DNA of 64,000 nt, taken from positions 1-64,000 of the forward strand of contig NZ_FMZC01000020.1 of assembly GCF_900102625.1 (NCBI RefSeq), read 5' to 3'. Every line of letters starts with the position of its first letter. Position 1 is the first letter of the stretch. The position numbers were made by a program, and so were the translations under genes. Positions 32,120 through 40,670 of the stretch are shown here, in pieces. The DNA comes from Paracidovorax valerianellae. GTDB taxonomy: Bacteria; Pseudomonadota; Gammaproteobacteria; Burkholderiales; Burkholderiaceae_C. Below the pieces are notes generated by a model that was not told the DNA's origin, did not search any database, and saw nothing but the letters and a program-made list of their open reading frames with translations.

Positions 32120-34159
32120 ATGATCACACTCAAAAACGTCACCTTGCGCCGCAGCGCGAAGGTCTTGCTCGACCGCGTTTCCGTCACCATCAATCCCGGT
32201 GAAAACGTGGGCCTTGTCGGTCGCAACGGCGCGGGCAAATCCAGCCTGTTCGCCCTGCTCAACCGCACGCTGCATGAAGACGGCGGCGACTTCTTCGTGC
32301 CGCCGCAATGGCGCATGGCCCAGGTGGCGCAGAACATGCCCGAAACCTCGGAACCTGCCACCGAATTCGTGCTGAACGGCGACACGCGCCTGGCCGAGTT
32401 GCGTCAGGCCTTGATCAAAGCCGAGCAGGAAGAAGACGGCATGGCCATTGCCCACGCCTATTCCGACCTGGCCGACGCCGGCGACCATGACGCCGTGCCG
32501 CGTGCGCAGGCGTTGATCCTGGGGCTGGGGTTTCGGGTCTCCGAACTCGAAAACCCCGTCAACAGCTTCTCGGGCGGCTGGCGCATGCGCCTGCAACTGG
32601 CCCGGGCCCTGATGAGCCCGAGCGACCTGCTGCTGCTCGACGAACCCACCAACCACTTGGACTTGGACGCCCTGGTGTGGCTGGAAGCGTGGCTCAAGCG
32701 TTACGCTGGCACGCTGATCGTGATCAGCCATGACCGCGAATTCCTGGATGCGATCACCAACGTCACGCTGCAGATCGAAAACGCGCAGCTGAACCGCTAT
32801 GGCGGCAACTACAGCCGCTTCGAAGAACTGCGCGCGCAGCAGATCGAACTGCAGCAAGCATCGTTTGCCAAACAGCAGGACAAGATCGCCCACCTGCAGA
32901 AATTCATCGACCGTTTCAAGGCCAAGGCCAGCAAGGCCAAGCAGGCGCAAAGCCGCGTCAAGGCGCTGGAGCGCATGGAAAAGATCGCACCGCTGCTGGC
33001 CGAGGCCGAGTTCACGTTCGAATTCAAGGAGCCGGTCAACCTGCCGAACCCGATGCTGGCGATCAGCGATGCGTCGTTCGGGTACACGCCCGAAGAAGGC
33101 GAGCCGACGACCATCCTGCGGCATGTGAGCCGCTCGGTGCTGGCAGGCCAGCGCATCGGCATTCTGGGCGCCAACGGGCAGGGCAAGTCCACGTTGGTCA
33201 AGACAATCGCGCGGGAGATGAAGCCGCTGGCCGGCTCGGTCATCGAGGGCAAAGGCCTGTCGATCGGCTACTTCGCCCAGCAGGAACTGGACGTTCTTCG
33301 CCCCGGCGACAACCCGCTGGAGCACATGATCCGCCTGGCCCGGGAACTCGGCCCCAACGCCCGCGAACCCAGCCGCGAGCAGGACCTGCGCAGCTACCTG
33401 GGCAGCTTCAATTTCTCGGGCGACATGGTCAAGCAGGCCGTGGGCACCATGAGCGGCGGCGAAAAAGCCCGCCTGGTGCTGGCGATGATCGTGTGGCAGC
33501 GCCCCAACCTGTTGCTGCTGGACGAGCCAACCAACCACTTGGATTTGGCCACCCGAGAGGCGCTGTCCATGGCGCTCAACGAGTTCGAAGGCACCGTCAT
33601 GCTGGTCAGCCATGACCGGGCGCTGCTGCGTGCGGTATGCGACGAATTCTGGCTGGTGGGGCGTGGTGTGGTCGGTCCGTTCGACGGCGACCTGGACGAC
33701 TACCAGCGCTACCTGCTGGATGAGTCCAAACGCCTGCGCGAACAGGCCAAAGCCGCGGAATCGGCAGCATCGGCGGCGCCCGTGGCGGTGGCAGCGCCAG
33801 CACCGGTAGCAGCCGCGCCGGCTGCTGCCCCCTCGCCCGCATCGGCGGCAACCAACGCTCCCGTGGCGAAGGATGCCCGGGAACAGCGCAAGCTAGGCGC
33901 TCAGGCGCGGCAGCAACTGGCGGAGAAAACGCGTCCTTTAAAACGCGAGTTGGAGCAGATCAATCAGCGGCTGGCAGCGCTCACGGCTGAGAAGGCGCAG
34001 ATCGAAGAGCGGCTCACCCAGGCCCTGCCGCCCGCCGACATCGCGGAAAACGGCCGCCGGCTGAAAGCCTGCAGCGACGAAACCGAATCGCTGGAGGAGA
34101 GGTGGCTGGAGCTGTCGTCCGAAGTAGAAGCCCTCGAATCTCAAGCGGGCGAAGCGTAA
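32120..34159 (+). CDS. yheS: ABC-F family ATP-binding protein, YheS type
   Basis: 679 residues with two ABC ATPase domains and no membrane segment; ABC-F proteins act on the ribosome. Domain 1 has Walker A GRNGAGKSS, signature FSGGWRMRLQLA and Walker B LLLLDEPTNHLD. Domain 2 has GANGQGKST, MSGGEKARLVLA and a second DEPTNHLD. The inter-domain linker KFIDRFKAKASKAKQAQSR is typical of YheS. A C-terminal Ala/Pro-rich stretch (about 545-580) leads to a coiled coil. The ATG at 32120 is the conserved start. It stands alone after prmB and is followed by a hairpin and a repeat copy. Confidence 0.93.
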   Translation: MITLKNVTLRRSAKVLLDRVSVTINPGENVGLVGRNGAGKSSLFALLNRTLHEDGGDFFVPPQWRMAQVAQNMPETSEPATEFVLNGDTRLAELRQALIKAEQEEDGMAIAHAYSDLADAGDHDAVPRAQALILGLGFRVSELENPVNSFSGGWRMRLQLARALMSPSDLLLLDEPTNHLDLDALVWLEAWLKRYAGTLIVISHDREFLDAITNVTLQIENAQLNRYGGNYSRFEELRAQQIELQQASFAKQQDKIAHLQKFIDRFKAKASKAKQAQSRVKALERMEKIAPLLAEAEFTFEFKEPVNLPNPMLAISDASFGYTPEEGEPTTILRHVSRSVLAGQRIGILGANGQGKSTLVKTIAREMKPLAGSVIEGKGLSIGYFAQQELDVLRPGDNPLEHMIRLARELGPNAREPSREQDLRSYLGSFNFSGDMVKQAVGTMSGGEKARLVLAMIVWQRPNLLLLDEPTNHLDLATREALSMALNEFEGTVMLVSHDRALLRAVCDEFWLVGRGVVGPFDGDLDDYQRYLLDESKRLREQAKAAESAASAAPVAVAAPAPVAAAPAAAPSPASAATNAPVAKDAREQRKLGAQARQQLAEKTRPLKRELEQINQRLAALTAEKAQIEERLTQALPPADIAENGRRLKACSDETESLEERWLELSSEVEALESQAGEA

Positions 34160-34183
34160 AACCATGTAACCATTGACACTGAA

Positions 34184-34235
34184 TTGAGGTTTAGCCGCAA
34201 TTGTGTCAACGGTTTTTAGCTATGAATTCAGGAGC
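34184..34235 (+). repeat. Diverged interspersed repeat copy after yheS
   Basis: GGTTTAGCCGCAATTGTGTC, then AACGGTTTTTAGCTATGAATTC. GCGCAAT-like and TAGCTAT parts align with the copy at 22.4 kb (both have TCAACGGT in the middle), but overall identity is modest. Confidence 0.5.
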
Positions 34236-34270
34236 AAAAAAATCGCGCTCGACTGGTTGCGTTTTTTTGC
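34234..34270 (+). terminator. Hairpin terminator after yheS
   Basis: GCAAAAAAA-T-CGC pairs with GCG-TTTTTTTGC (one bulged T) around a loop of about 12 bases, leaving a T-rich right arm. It could work on both strands. Confidence 0.6.
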
Positions 34271-34331
34271 ATTCTTCTGTCAACGCGCTTTCCAGGCCGG
34301 GCGTTGTTCATCCATCACAGGAGATAACCGA

Positions 34332-34406
34332 ATGAATACCACCGCTATCATGTCCGCCTGGCCCGAAGACGAACGCGACCGCAAGCGCGCACCGGCCCGC
34401 CTCTGA
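34332..34406 (+). CDS. Possible 24-residue small protein
   Basis: An ATG at 34332 has AGGAG eight bases upstream, a strong ribosome site, and opens a frame MNTTAIMSAWPEDERDRKRA ending at 34406. It lies between two terminator hairpins, so the 34270-34530 stretch could also be an independent small transcript or small RNA. The peptide is highly charged, has no membrane segment, and I do not recognise it. Confidence 0.3.
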   Translation: MNTTAIMSAWPEDERDRKRAPARL

Positions 34407-34500
34407 AGGCCGGCGCAACGACCAGAAGGCTCGACGATCCATCGAATTCCCAGCCACTGCGAGCGCCTCCTTCACCTCCCCCTTTTCTCCCCCCCCATTA

Positions 34501-34526
34501 AAAAACCCCGCATCTGCGGGGTTTTT
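34501..34526. terminator. Bidirectional terminator downstream of phaB
   Basis: CCCCGCA and TGCGGGG (34506-34512 and 34515-34521) form a seven-base-pair stem with a two-base centre, flanked by AAAAA on the left and TTTTT on the right. It should end phaB on the minus strand and any transcript from the small frame on the plus strand. Confidence 0.85.
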
Positions 34527-34566
34527 GTTGTCTGGACCGTGCCGCATCCGCGGCGGCACTCCTCGT

Positions 34567-35304
34567 TCAGCCCATGTGCAGACCGCCGTTGACCGAGAAA
34601 TCGGCCCCGGTCGCGTAGCCACCCTCTTCCGAAGCCAGCCAGGCGATGATCGACGCGATTTCGCTCGGCTCGCCCAGGCGCTTGACCGGGACCGTGGCAA
34701 CGATCTTTTCCAGCACGTCAGGGCGGATGGCCTTGACCATGTCGGTGCCGATGTAGCCCGGGCTCACCGTGTTCACGGTCACGCCCTTGTTGGCCAGCTC
34801 CTGCGCCAGAGCCATTGAAAAGCCATGCATGCCGGCCTTGGCAGCGGAATAGTTGGTCTGGCCTGCCTGGCCCTTTTCGCCGTTCACGCTGCTGATGTTG
34901 ATGATGCGGCCCCAGCCTTTTTCCACCATGTCGCCCACAACCTGCTTGGTCACGTTGAACATGCTGTTCAGATTGGTTTCGATGACCGCGTCCCAGTCTT
35001 CGCGCGACATCTTGAGGAACATGCGGTCACGCGTGATGCCGGCGTTGTTCACCAGCACGTCGATGGTGCCGTGATTGGCCTTGGTGGCCGTGAATGCCTC
35101 CACGGTCGAATCCCAGTCGCCGACATTCCCGACCGATGCATAGAAGGAATAGCCCAGCGCCTTCTGCTCGGCCAGCCATTTGGCGTGGTCGCGCGTGGGG
35201 CCGCAACCGGCGATGACCTTGAATCCATCCTTGTGCAAACGCTGGCAGATGGCCGTTCCGATGCCACCCATGCCCCCTGTGACATACGCTACTTTCTGGT
35301 TCAT
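34567..35304 (-). CDS. phaB: Acetoacetyl-CoA reductase
   Basis: NADPH-dependent reduction of acetoacetyl-CoA to (R)-3-hydroxybutyryl-CoA for PHB synthesis. 245 residues, short-chain dehydrogenase fold: the cofactor loop TGGMGGIG, NNAGITRD, the catalytic Ser in INISSVNGEKGQ and Y-x-x-x-K in TNYSAAKAG, and the C-terminal SVNGGLHMG. The ATG at 35304 has AAGGAG seven bases upstream; an in-frame upstream extension is not conserved. It follows phaA on the minus strand with a hairpin terminator between them, so it may have its own promoter. Confidence 0.96.
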   Translation of the reverse strand: MNQKVAYVTGGMGGIGTAICQRLHKDGFKVIAGCGPTRDHAKWLAEQKALGYSFYASVGNVGDWDSTVEAFTATKANHGTIDVLVNNAGITRDRMFLKMSREDWDAVIETNLNSMFNVTKQVVGDMVEKGWGRIINISSVNGEKGQAGQTNYSAAKAGMHGFSMALAQELANKGVTVNTVSPGYIGTDMVKAIRPDVLEKIVATVPVKRLGEPSEIASIIAWLASEEGGYATGADFSVNGGLHMG

Positions 35305-35452
35305 GTGAGTTCTCCTTATCAACGATTCACGCAAGCACTCTACCCAAGATTCCACGCCTGGCCGCTCTGGAAAACACCGAGCCTTGCAAATTCTGACAAA
35401 GCACTGCGCGGCCTGCGTGCTATCAGAACCGCAGCACCGAGCGGCTGCGGTT

Positions 35453-35480
35453 AAAAAAAACCGCACCGTTTGCGGTGCGG
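35453..35480 (-). terminator. Terminator between phaA and phaB
   Basis: CCGCACCG (35461-35468) and CGGTGCGG (35473-35480) form an eight-base-pair stem with a four-base loop. The adjacent run of eight A on the plus strand gives a U-run for minus-strand transcripts, so this ends, or attenuates, the phaC-phaA message before phaB. Confidence 0.8.
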
Positions 35481-35544
35481 TTCATGTCCGGCTTCAGCGG
35501 GTGGCAGGGCGGCACGCTGTGCCGCCCTGCCTTAGGCTCTCGCC

Positions 35545-36726
35545 TCAGGCCCGCTCGACCGCGAGCGACACGCCCATGCCGCCGCCGATGCACAGGGCGG
35601 CGATGCCCTTTTTAGCGTCGCGGCGCTTCATTTCATGCAGCAAGGTGACGAGCACCCGGCAGCCGGACGCACCGATGGGGTGCCCGATGGCGATGGCGCC
35701 GCCATTCACGTTGACCTTGGCAGGGTCCAGGCCCAAGGCCTGGTTGACTGCGCAGGCCTGGGCCGCGAAAGCCTCGTTCAGCTCGAACAGGTCCACATCG
35801 TCGGCCGTCCAGCCAGCCCGCTTCAGGGCCTTGCGCGTGGCGGTAACCGGGCCCATGCCCATGGTCGCCGGGTCCAGGCCGCTCGTGCCGTAGGAGACGA
35901 TGCGCGCCAGTGGCTCAAGGCCCAGCTCGGCGGCTTTCTTGCCGCTCATCACCACCACGGCGGCGGCGCCGTCGTTCAGGCCCGAGGCATTGCCGGCCGT
36001 GACCGAGCCGGCTTTGTCGAAGGCCGGGCGCAGGCCCGAAAGCGCTTCCGCGTTGGTCTTGCGGTTGAGGTATTCGTCGGCATTGAAGAGCACCGGGTCG
36101 CCCTTTTTCTGGGGCAGGCTGACGGTCACGATCTCGTCGGCGAACTTGCCCGCGCCTTGCGCGGCGGCGGCCTTTTGCTGGCTGCCCAAGGCCAGTGCAT
36201 CCTGCTGCTCGCGGGTGATGCCGTGTTCCTTGGCGACGTTCTCGGCAGTGATGCCCATGTGGTACTGGTTGTAGACGTCCCACAGGCCGTCCACGATCAT
36301 GGTGTCGGCCATCTTCCATTCGCCCATGCGCTGGCCGTCGCGCGATCCGTTGAGCACGTGGGGCGACAGGCTCATGTTCTCCTGGCCGCCGGCCACCACG
36401 ATGTCGCTGTCGCCCGCGGCGACGGCCTGGGCCGCCAGCATCACGGCCTTCAAGCCCGAGCCGCAGACGGCGTTGATGGTGAGCGCGGGCGTTTCCTTGG
36501 CCACGCCGGCTTTCATCATGGCCTGGCGCGCCGGGTTCTGGCCGACGCCTGCGGTGAGCACCTGGCCCATGATCACTTCGCCGACCTGGTCGAGCGGCAC
36601 CTTGGCGCGAGCCAGTGCTTCCTTGATGACGATGGCGCCCAGCTCGGTGGCGGGGGTTTTGGCGAGCGCGCCGCCAAACTTGCCCACGGCCGTGCGAACG
36701 GCGGAAACGATGACGATGTCTTCCAT
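35545..36726 (-). CDS. phaA: Acetyl-CoA acetyltransferase (beta-ketothiolase)
   Basis: Condenses two acetyl-CoA to acetoacetyl-CoA. 393 residues, the standard thiolase length. Catalytic residues are visible: Cys88 in [12 protein letters not shown], the His in [14 protein letters not shown], and the second Cys in [20 protein letters not shown] is the thiolase signature. It lies 115 bases downstream of phaC on the same strand. Context makes PHB synthesis the main role, though the enzyme could also serve degradative thiolysis. Confidence 0.96.
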   Translation of the reverse strand: MEDIVIVSAVRTAVGKFGGALAKTPATELGAIVIKEALARAKVPLDQVGEVIMGQVLTAGVGQNPARQAMMKAGVAKETPALTINAVCGSGLKAVMLAAQAVAAGDSDIVVAGGQENMSLSPHVLNGSRDGQRMGEWKMADTMIVDGLWDVYNQYHMGITAENVAKEHGITREQQDALALGSQQKAAAAQGAGKFADEIVTVSLPQKKGDPVLFNADEYLNRKTNAEALSGLRPAFDKAGSVTAGNASGLNDGAAAVVVMSGKKAAELGLEPLARIVSYGTSGLDPATMGMGPVTATRKALKRAGWTADDVDLFELNEAFAAQACAVNQALGLDPAKVNVNGGAIAIGHPIGASGCRVLVTLLHEMKRRDAKKGIAALCIGGGMGVSLAVERA

Positions 36727-36841
36727 ATCAGTCCTTTTTGTGCAGAAACGGGAATCTCGAAAACGGGGGAGGCAATGCGAATGCGGAGGTCGGCGCGCTC
36801 GTGCGGCCGATTCTCGCAGCAGCGGTTACGCGGGAACGGCG

Positions 36842-38548
36842 TCAGGCCTTCTGCTTGACGTACCGGCCCGGGGCCGGCTCGGTGGCCTTGAAGCGCGGGC
36901 TGCGGCCATACCCCTTGGGCGCCGGCACCATCTTGCCCGCGTGGCCCTTGAGCCAGCGGGACCAGTCGGTCCACCAGCTGCCGGGGTGTTCGGTCGCTCC
37001 CTGCAGCCATTGGTCGAGCGTTTTAGGCAACTGGCCGTCTTCGCGCAGCCAGTGGCTGCGCTTTTTCTTGGACGGCGGGTTGATCACGCCGGCGATGTGG
37101 CCGGACGCTCCCATGACGAAACGCTTCTTGCCCGGAAACACCTGCGTAGACGCATACGCCGCGTCGATGGGCACAATGTGGTCCTCGCGCGAGCCATAGA
37201 TGTACACCGGCAGGTCCACCAGATTCAGGTCGATCGCCTCGCCGCACACGGTCAGCCGGCCGGGCTGCACGAGGTTGTTTTCCAGGTAGAAGTTGCGCAG
37301 GTACCAGGCGTAGAACGGACCGGGCAGATTGGTGCTGTCGCTGTTCCAGTACAGCAGGTCGAACGGCGGCGGCGTTTCGCCCTTGAGGTAGTTGCCCACC
37401 ACGTAGTTCCACACCAGGTCGTTGGGCCGCAAGAAGCTGAACGTCGAGGCCAGGTCCTGCCCCTTCATCATTCCGCCCTTGCCCATCTGCAGCTCGCGGA
37501 ACTGGACGAACGCTTCGTCGATGAACACGTCCAGGATGCCCGTGTTGGAAAAATCGATGAGCGTGGTCAGGAAGGTGGCGCTGGCCACGGGCTCTTCGCC
37601 TCGCGCGGCCAGCACGGCCAGGGCGTTGCCCAGGATGGTGCCGCCGACACAAAAGCCCAGGGCGTTGATCTGCGCCGCGCCGGTGATGGCCTGCACGACG
37701 TCGATGGCGGCCATCGCGCCTTCTTCGACGTAGTGGTCCCAGGTCTTGTCGGCCAGCGTGTCGTCGGGGTTGCGCCAGCTCACGACGAAGGTGCGGTGCC
37801 CTTCGCTCACGGCATGGCGGATCAGCGAGTTCTCGGGCTGCAGGTCCAGGATGTAGAACTTGTTGATGCACGGCGGCACCATGAGGAAGGGGCGCTCGTG
37901 CACCTTGTCGGTCAGCGGCTTGTATTCGATGAGCTGGAACAGCGCGTTCTCGAACACGACGGCGCCCTCGGTGGTGGCCACGTTGCGGCCGACCTCGAAC
38001 AGGCTTTCGTCGGTCATCGACACATGGCCCTGGCGCAGGTCGTGCAGCAGGTTGGCGACGCCCTTGGCGATGCTCTCGCCTTTGGTTTCGATGGCCTTCT
38101 TCTGCGCTTCGGCATTGAAGGCAAGAAAGTTGCTGGGCGCCATGGCGGCCATCCATTGCTCCACACCGAAGCGGATGCGCGCGCGGGTCTTGGCGTCGGC
38201 ATCGACCGCATCGACCAGGCCCATGAGGGTGCGGGCATTGAGCAGGTAGGCCGCAGCCGAAAAGGCCGCCAGGGGGTTCTGCGCCCAGGCCTCGCCGCTG
38301 AACCGGCGGTCACCCGTGGTGGCGGGCTGCGCGCCTTGCGTCCAGAGCGCGGTGGCGTCTTTCAGGTACTGCTGCTGCAGGGCGGTGAGTTTTTCCGGGT
38401 CCAGCTTGACGGGCGCCACGGGCGAGGCGCCTGCGGCACCGGCGGGCGCCGCTTGCTGGAAGGCCTGCATCGCCTCGGTCCAGCCTTTGCCGAGAATCTG
38501 CTGGAATTGCTGGGCACTCGGCCCCCAGGGTGATTCAGAATCCGCCAT
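36842..38548 (-). CDS. phaC: Class I poly(3-hydroxyalkanoate) synthase
   Basis: Polymerises (R)-3-hydroxyacyl-CoA into PHA on granules. 568 residues. The lipase-like box with the nucleophilic Cys is GFCVGGTILG. The conserved synthase segments MVPPCINKFYILDLQPENSLIRHAV and WNSDSTNLPGPFYAWYLRNFY are present in order, and the catalytic Asp and His regions appear as YGSREDHIVPIDAAY and GASGHIAGVINPP. The ATG at 38548 follows GGAGGAG; the GTG at 38563 overlaps that ribosome site and is unlikely. It is the first gene of phaC-phaA-phaB. Confidence 0.97.
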   Translation of the reverse strand: MADSESPWGPSAQQFQQILGKGWTEAMQAFQQAAPAGAAGASPVAPVKLDPEKLTALQQQYLKDATALWTQGAQPATTGDRRFSGEAWAQNPLAAFSAAAYLLNARTLMGLVDAVDADAKTRARIRFGVEQWMAAMAPSNFLAFNAEAQKKAIETKGESIAKGVANLLHDLRQGHVSMTDESLFEVGRNVATTEGAVVFENALFQLIEYKPLTDKVHERPFLMVPPCINKFYILDLQPENSLIRHAVSEGHRTFVVSWRNPDDTLADKTWDHYVEEGAMAAIDVVQAITGAAQINALGFCVGGTILGNALAVLAARGEEPVASATFLTTLIDFSNTGILDVFIDEAFVQFRELQMGKGGMMKGQDLASTFSFLRPNDLVWNYVVGNYLKGETPPPFDLLYWNSDSTNLPGPFYAWYLRNFYLENNLVQPGRLTVCGEAIDLNLVDLPVYIYGSREDHIVPIDAAYASTQVFPGKKRFVMGASGHIAGVINPPSKKKRSHWLREDGQLPKTLDQWLQGATEHPGSWWTDWSRWLKGHAGKMVPAPKGYGRSPRFKATEPAPGRYVKQKA

Positions 38549-38678
38549 GTTTGTCTCCTCCACAAGAATAGGCGGTCCGTCAGGGGCGGACCGTTGCGGC
38601 CATTGTTGCCGAGCGGCGAGGCCCGTGGCAACGACGCTTGCCTTTTTTCACCAACTGCCTTCGAACCCGGGCTGAAAC

Positions 38679-39056
38679 ATGTATCTCGTTGTCATTGGAT
38701 GGTTGTATGTCACGCTGCTGATGGCGGTGGCCGAAGCCATGGCCCCGACCGGCACGGTGCTCGGCGCCATCATCACATTCGCCTTCTACGGGCTGCTGCC
38801 CATGTCCATCGTGGTGTACATCCTCGGCACGCCGGGCCGCAAGCGAGCCATCCATGCCCGGCAACTGGCCGAGCGGGAAGCGCAGGCAGCGGCTGCCCAG
38901 AATGCCGCCGCCGCGGCAAAAACCGAAGGGGCGGCGCAAGCACCGGAAGTGGCGCCGCCGCCCTCAACCCTCGGTGGGGCGGTCGAGCCAGATGCAGGCG
39001 GCGAATCGTCCACTGCCCCCGAAGGCGCTGCCGTATCGGTGCGAAAAGAAATGTGA
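38679..39056 (+). CDS. Small two-helix membrane protein of unknown function
   Basis: 125 residues. Two hydrophobic helices (about 2-22 and 27-48) are followed by a short basic turn GRKRAIHA and a long Ala/Glu/Pro-rich tail that may be unstructured. No family is recognised with certainty. It is divergent from phaC. Its last 93 bases overlap the 3' end of pgeF on the opposite strand, which shows that the tail is not under strong independent constraint. The hydrophobic half looks genuinely coding. Confidence 0.6.
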   Translation: MYLVVIGWLYVTLLMAVAEAMAPTGTVLGAIITFAFYGLLPMSIVVYILGTPGRKRAIHARQLAEREAQAAAAQNAAAAAKTEGAAQAPEVAPPPSTLGGAVEPDAGGESSTAPEGAAVSVRKEM

Positions 39057-39854
39057 TGGCTGGCTGACGGTGCACCACGCGGCGCTGCCGTCGTTGCCGT
39101 ACACCCGCTCGAAGCCCAGCGCCGCGAGCCGCTGCCGCGCCAGGCCGGCCAAGTCAGCCAGGTACTTGCCACCGCCCTGCGGCTTGAAGTGCCGCTCGGC
39201 CGAAGCACTCGCATCGCAAAACGCCGCCCTCACTTCGGCGCCCACTTCGAAGGCGGTCGGGCCGATGCAGGGGCCCAGCCAGGCCATGCAATCGCCCGAA
39301 GGGGGCAGGGAAGGATGGGCAGGCGCCGCAGCGTTTGCTATATCTTTTATAGCATTACTCCCTAGTGCTGATTGCGCTGGAGGCCTAAAACACTCCAAGG
39401 CCGCTTCCAGCACACCGCGCCCACCTTCGCCGGCGAGGCCCCGCCAGCCGGCGTGTGCGGCGGCCACCCGGGTGCCGCGCGTGTCGGTCAGCAGCACCGG
39501 CAGGCAGTCGGCGACCATGATCGTGCAGGCCACGCCCGGTTCGGTGGCCGTGCAGGCATCCGCCTCGGTGCCGTCCTCGGTGCCGGGGCCGAGCGTCTCG
39601 ACCCGCCCCCCATGCACCTGTCGCAAAAAGACCGGCCGGGCGGTATGGCCCGCGCCCCAGCCCAGTGCCGCGTGCAGGATCTGCCGGTTGCTCTGCACGG
39701 CGTTCGGGTCGTCGCCCACGTGGTCGCCCAGGTTGAGCGAGTCATAGGGCGCAGCGCTCACGCCGCCGGCTCGGGTGGTGCACAGCGCACGCACATGGGC
39801 GGGCGCCGGCCAGTCCGGCAACAGCCAGGCGGGGTTGGGGGAAGCCACGGGCAT
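38964..39854 (-). CDS. pgeF: Polyphenol oxidase/laccase-domain protein PgeF (YfiH)
   Basis: The family includes purine nucleoside/peptidoglycan-editing enzymes: E. coli YfiH removes wrongly built muropeptide precursors. 296 residues from ATG 39854. Conserved features are TTRAGGVS, FLRQVHGGRV, the Cys/His metal site in VADCLPVLL and AAAHAGWRGL, GPCIGPTAFEVG, and the C-terminal FFSHR and RFAACIWL. A copy of the interspersed repeat lies between the HAGWRGL helix and GPCIGP, adding the PPAQSALGSNAIK stretch. It starts 14 bases after the stop of the GST-family gene, same strand. Its 3' end overlaps a plus-strand gene. Confidence 0.9.
   Translation of the reverse strand: MPVASPNPAWLLPDWPAPAHVRALCTTRAGGVSAAPYDSLNLGDHVGDDPNAVQSNRQILHAALGWGAGHTARPVFLRQVHGGRVETLGPGTEDGTEADACTATEPGVACTIMVADCLPVLLTDTRGTRVAAAHAGWRGLAGEGGRGVLEAALECFRPPAQSALGSNAIKDIANAAAPAHPSLPPSGDCMAWLGPCIGPTAFEVGAEVRAAFCDASASAERHFKPQGGGKYLADLAGLARQRLAALGFERVYGNDGSAAWCTVSQPSHFFSHRYGSAFGGSGRFAACIWLDRPTEG
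39334..39390 (-). repeat. Interspersed repeat copy inside pgeF
   Basis: The minus strand reads GGCCTCCAGCGCAATCAGCA, then CTAGGGAGTAATGCTATAAA and AGATATAGC. In the pgeF frame it gives RPPAQSALGSNAIKDIA. It shares the CCAGCGCAATCAGCACTAGG core exactly with the copy at 53.9 kb. Confidence 0.85.
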
Positions 39855-39868
39855 CGGTGCCGGGGCCG

Positions 39869-40537
39869 TCAGGCTTCGTGGTCCGGGCAGGTGGAAGGAT
39901 GCGCGCCCTGGAAGGCCGGCAGCGACATGGCGGACTCCCACGCGGCCATGGTGAGGGGCAGCCCTTCCAGGTCCACGCGGAAACGCTGGGCGTTGAAGAT
40001 CTGCGGCACCAGGCAGCAGTCGGCCAGCGTGGGCGTATCGCCCCAGCAGAACTGCGAGGGAGCGAGCCCGGCGGCTTCCCGCTCCTTCGCCAGCAGTTGG
40101 AGCTGGCGCTCGAAGGCGGCCAGGCCGTTGCGCGTCCAGTGGTGGTACCAGGCGCTCTTGGTTTCTTCGCTCTGCTGCAGTTCCTGCGTGAGGTACTTGA
40201 GCACGCGCAGGTTGTTGATGGGATGGATTTCGCAGGCGATCATCTGCGCCAGCGCCCGCACTTGGGCACGGCCGAGCGGGTCGGCGGGCAGCAAAGGCGG
40301 CTCGGGGTGGGTTTCGTCCAGGTATTCGATGATGGCCAGCGATTGCGCCAGCGTGTGGCCATCGTCGGTGACCAGGGCCGGCAGGAGCGGGTCGCCCAGC
40401 TTGTCCGCATAGGCGGGAAGGCGGTGCTCGGCGCGCACCAGGTGCACCGGCACGTAGTCGTAAGGCAGGCCCTTGAGTCCCAGCGCGATGCGCACGCGGT
40501 ACGAGGACGACGAACGGAAGTAGTTGAACAGCTTCAT
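39869..40537 (-). CDS. Glutathione S-transferase family isomerase (maleylacetoacetate/maleylpyruvate isomerase)
   Basis: 222 residues. The N-terminal thioredoxin-like domain starts MKLFNYFRSSSSYRVRIALG, the zeta-class GST signature in which S-S-x-x-x-R-V-R-I-A-L carries the catalytic Ser. The second domain has the INNLRVLKYLT helix and ADCCLVPQIFNAQRF. Zeta GSTs isomerise maleylacetoacetate (tyrosine breakdown) or maleylpyruvate (gentisate pathway) using glutathione. The divergent neighbour is an FAH-family hydrolase, the next step in either pathway. No dioxygenase is in the window to decide which. ATG at 40537. Confidence 0.9.
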   Translation of the reverse strand: MKLFNYFRSSSSYRVRIALGLKGLPYDYVPVHLVRAEHRLPAYADKLGDPLLPALVTDDGHTLAQSLAIIEYLDETHPEPPLLPADPLGRAQVRALAQMIACEIHPINNLRVLKYLTQELQQSEETKSAWYHHWTRNGLAAFERQLQLLAKEREAAGLAPSQFCWGDTPTLADCCLVPQIFNAQRFRVDLEGLPLTMAAWESAMSLPAFQGAHPSTCPDHEA

Positions 40538-40670
40538 GGTCCGGCGAGCATAACGCCGCCCTGCCGGGGACAGCGACCGCCCCGGCGCCATGGCACACTG
40601 CCGGTTTGCGCGCGGACCCGGCCCGCACGGCCCGCCACTGCGCGCAGTCCCCTTCCGAAGAAAGGCAGAC

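Noticed and set aside
35400-35450. GTGCTATCAGAACCGCAG near the phaA-phaB junction as another repeat copy
   Set aside because: Only about ten bases resemble the GCTATCAAA end and the CCAGCGCAATC half is absent; too weak to count.
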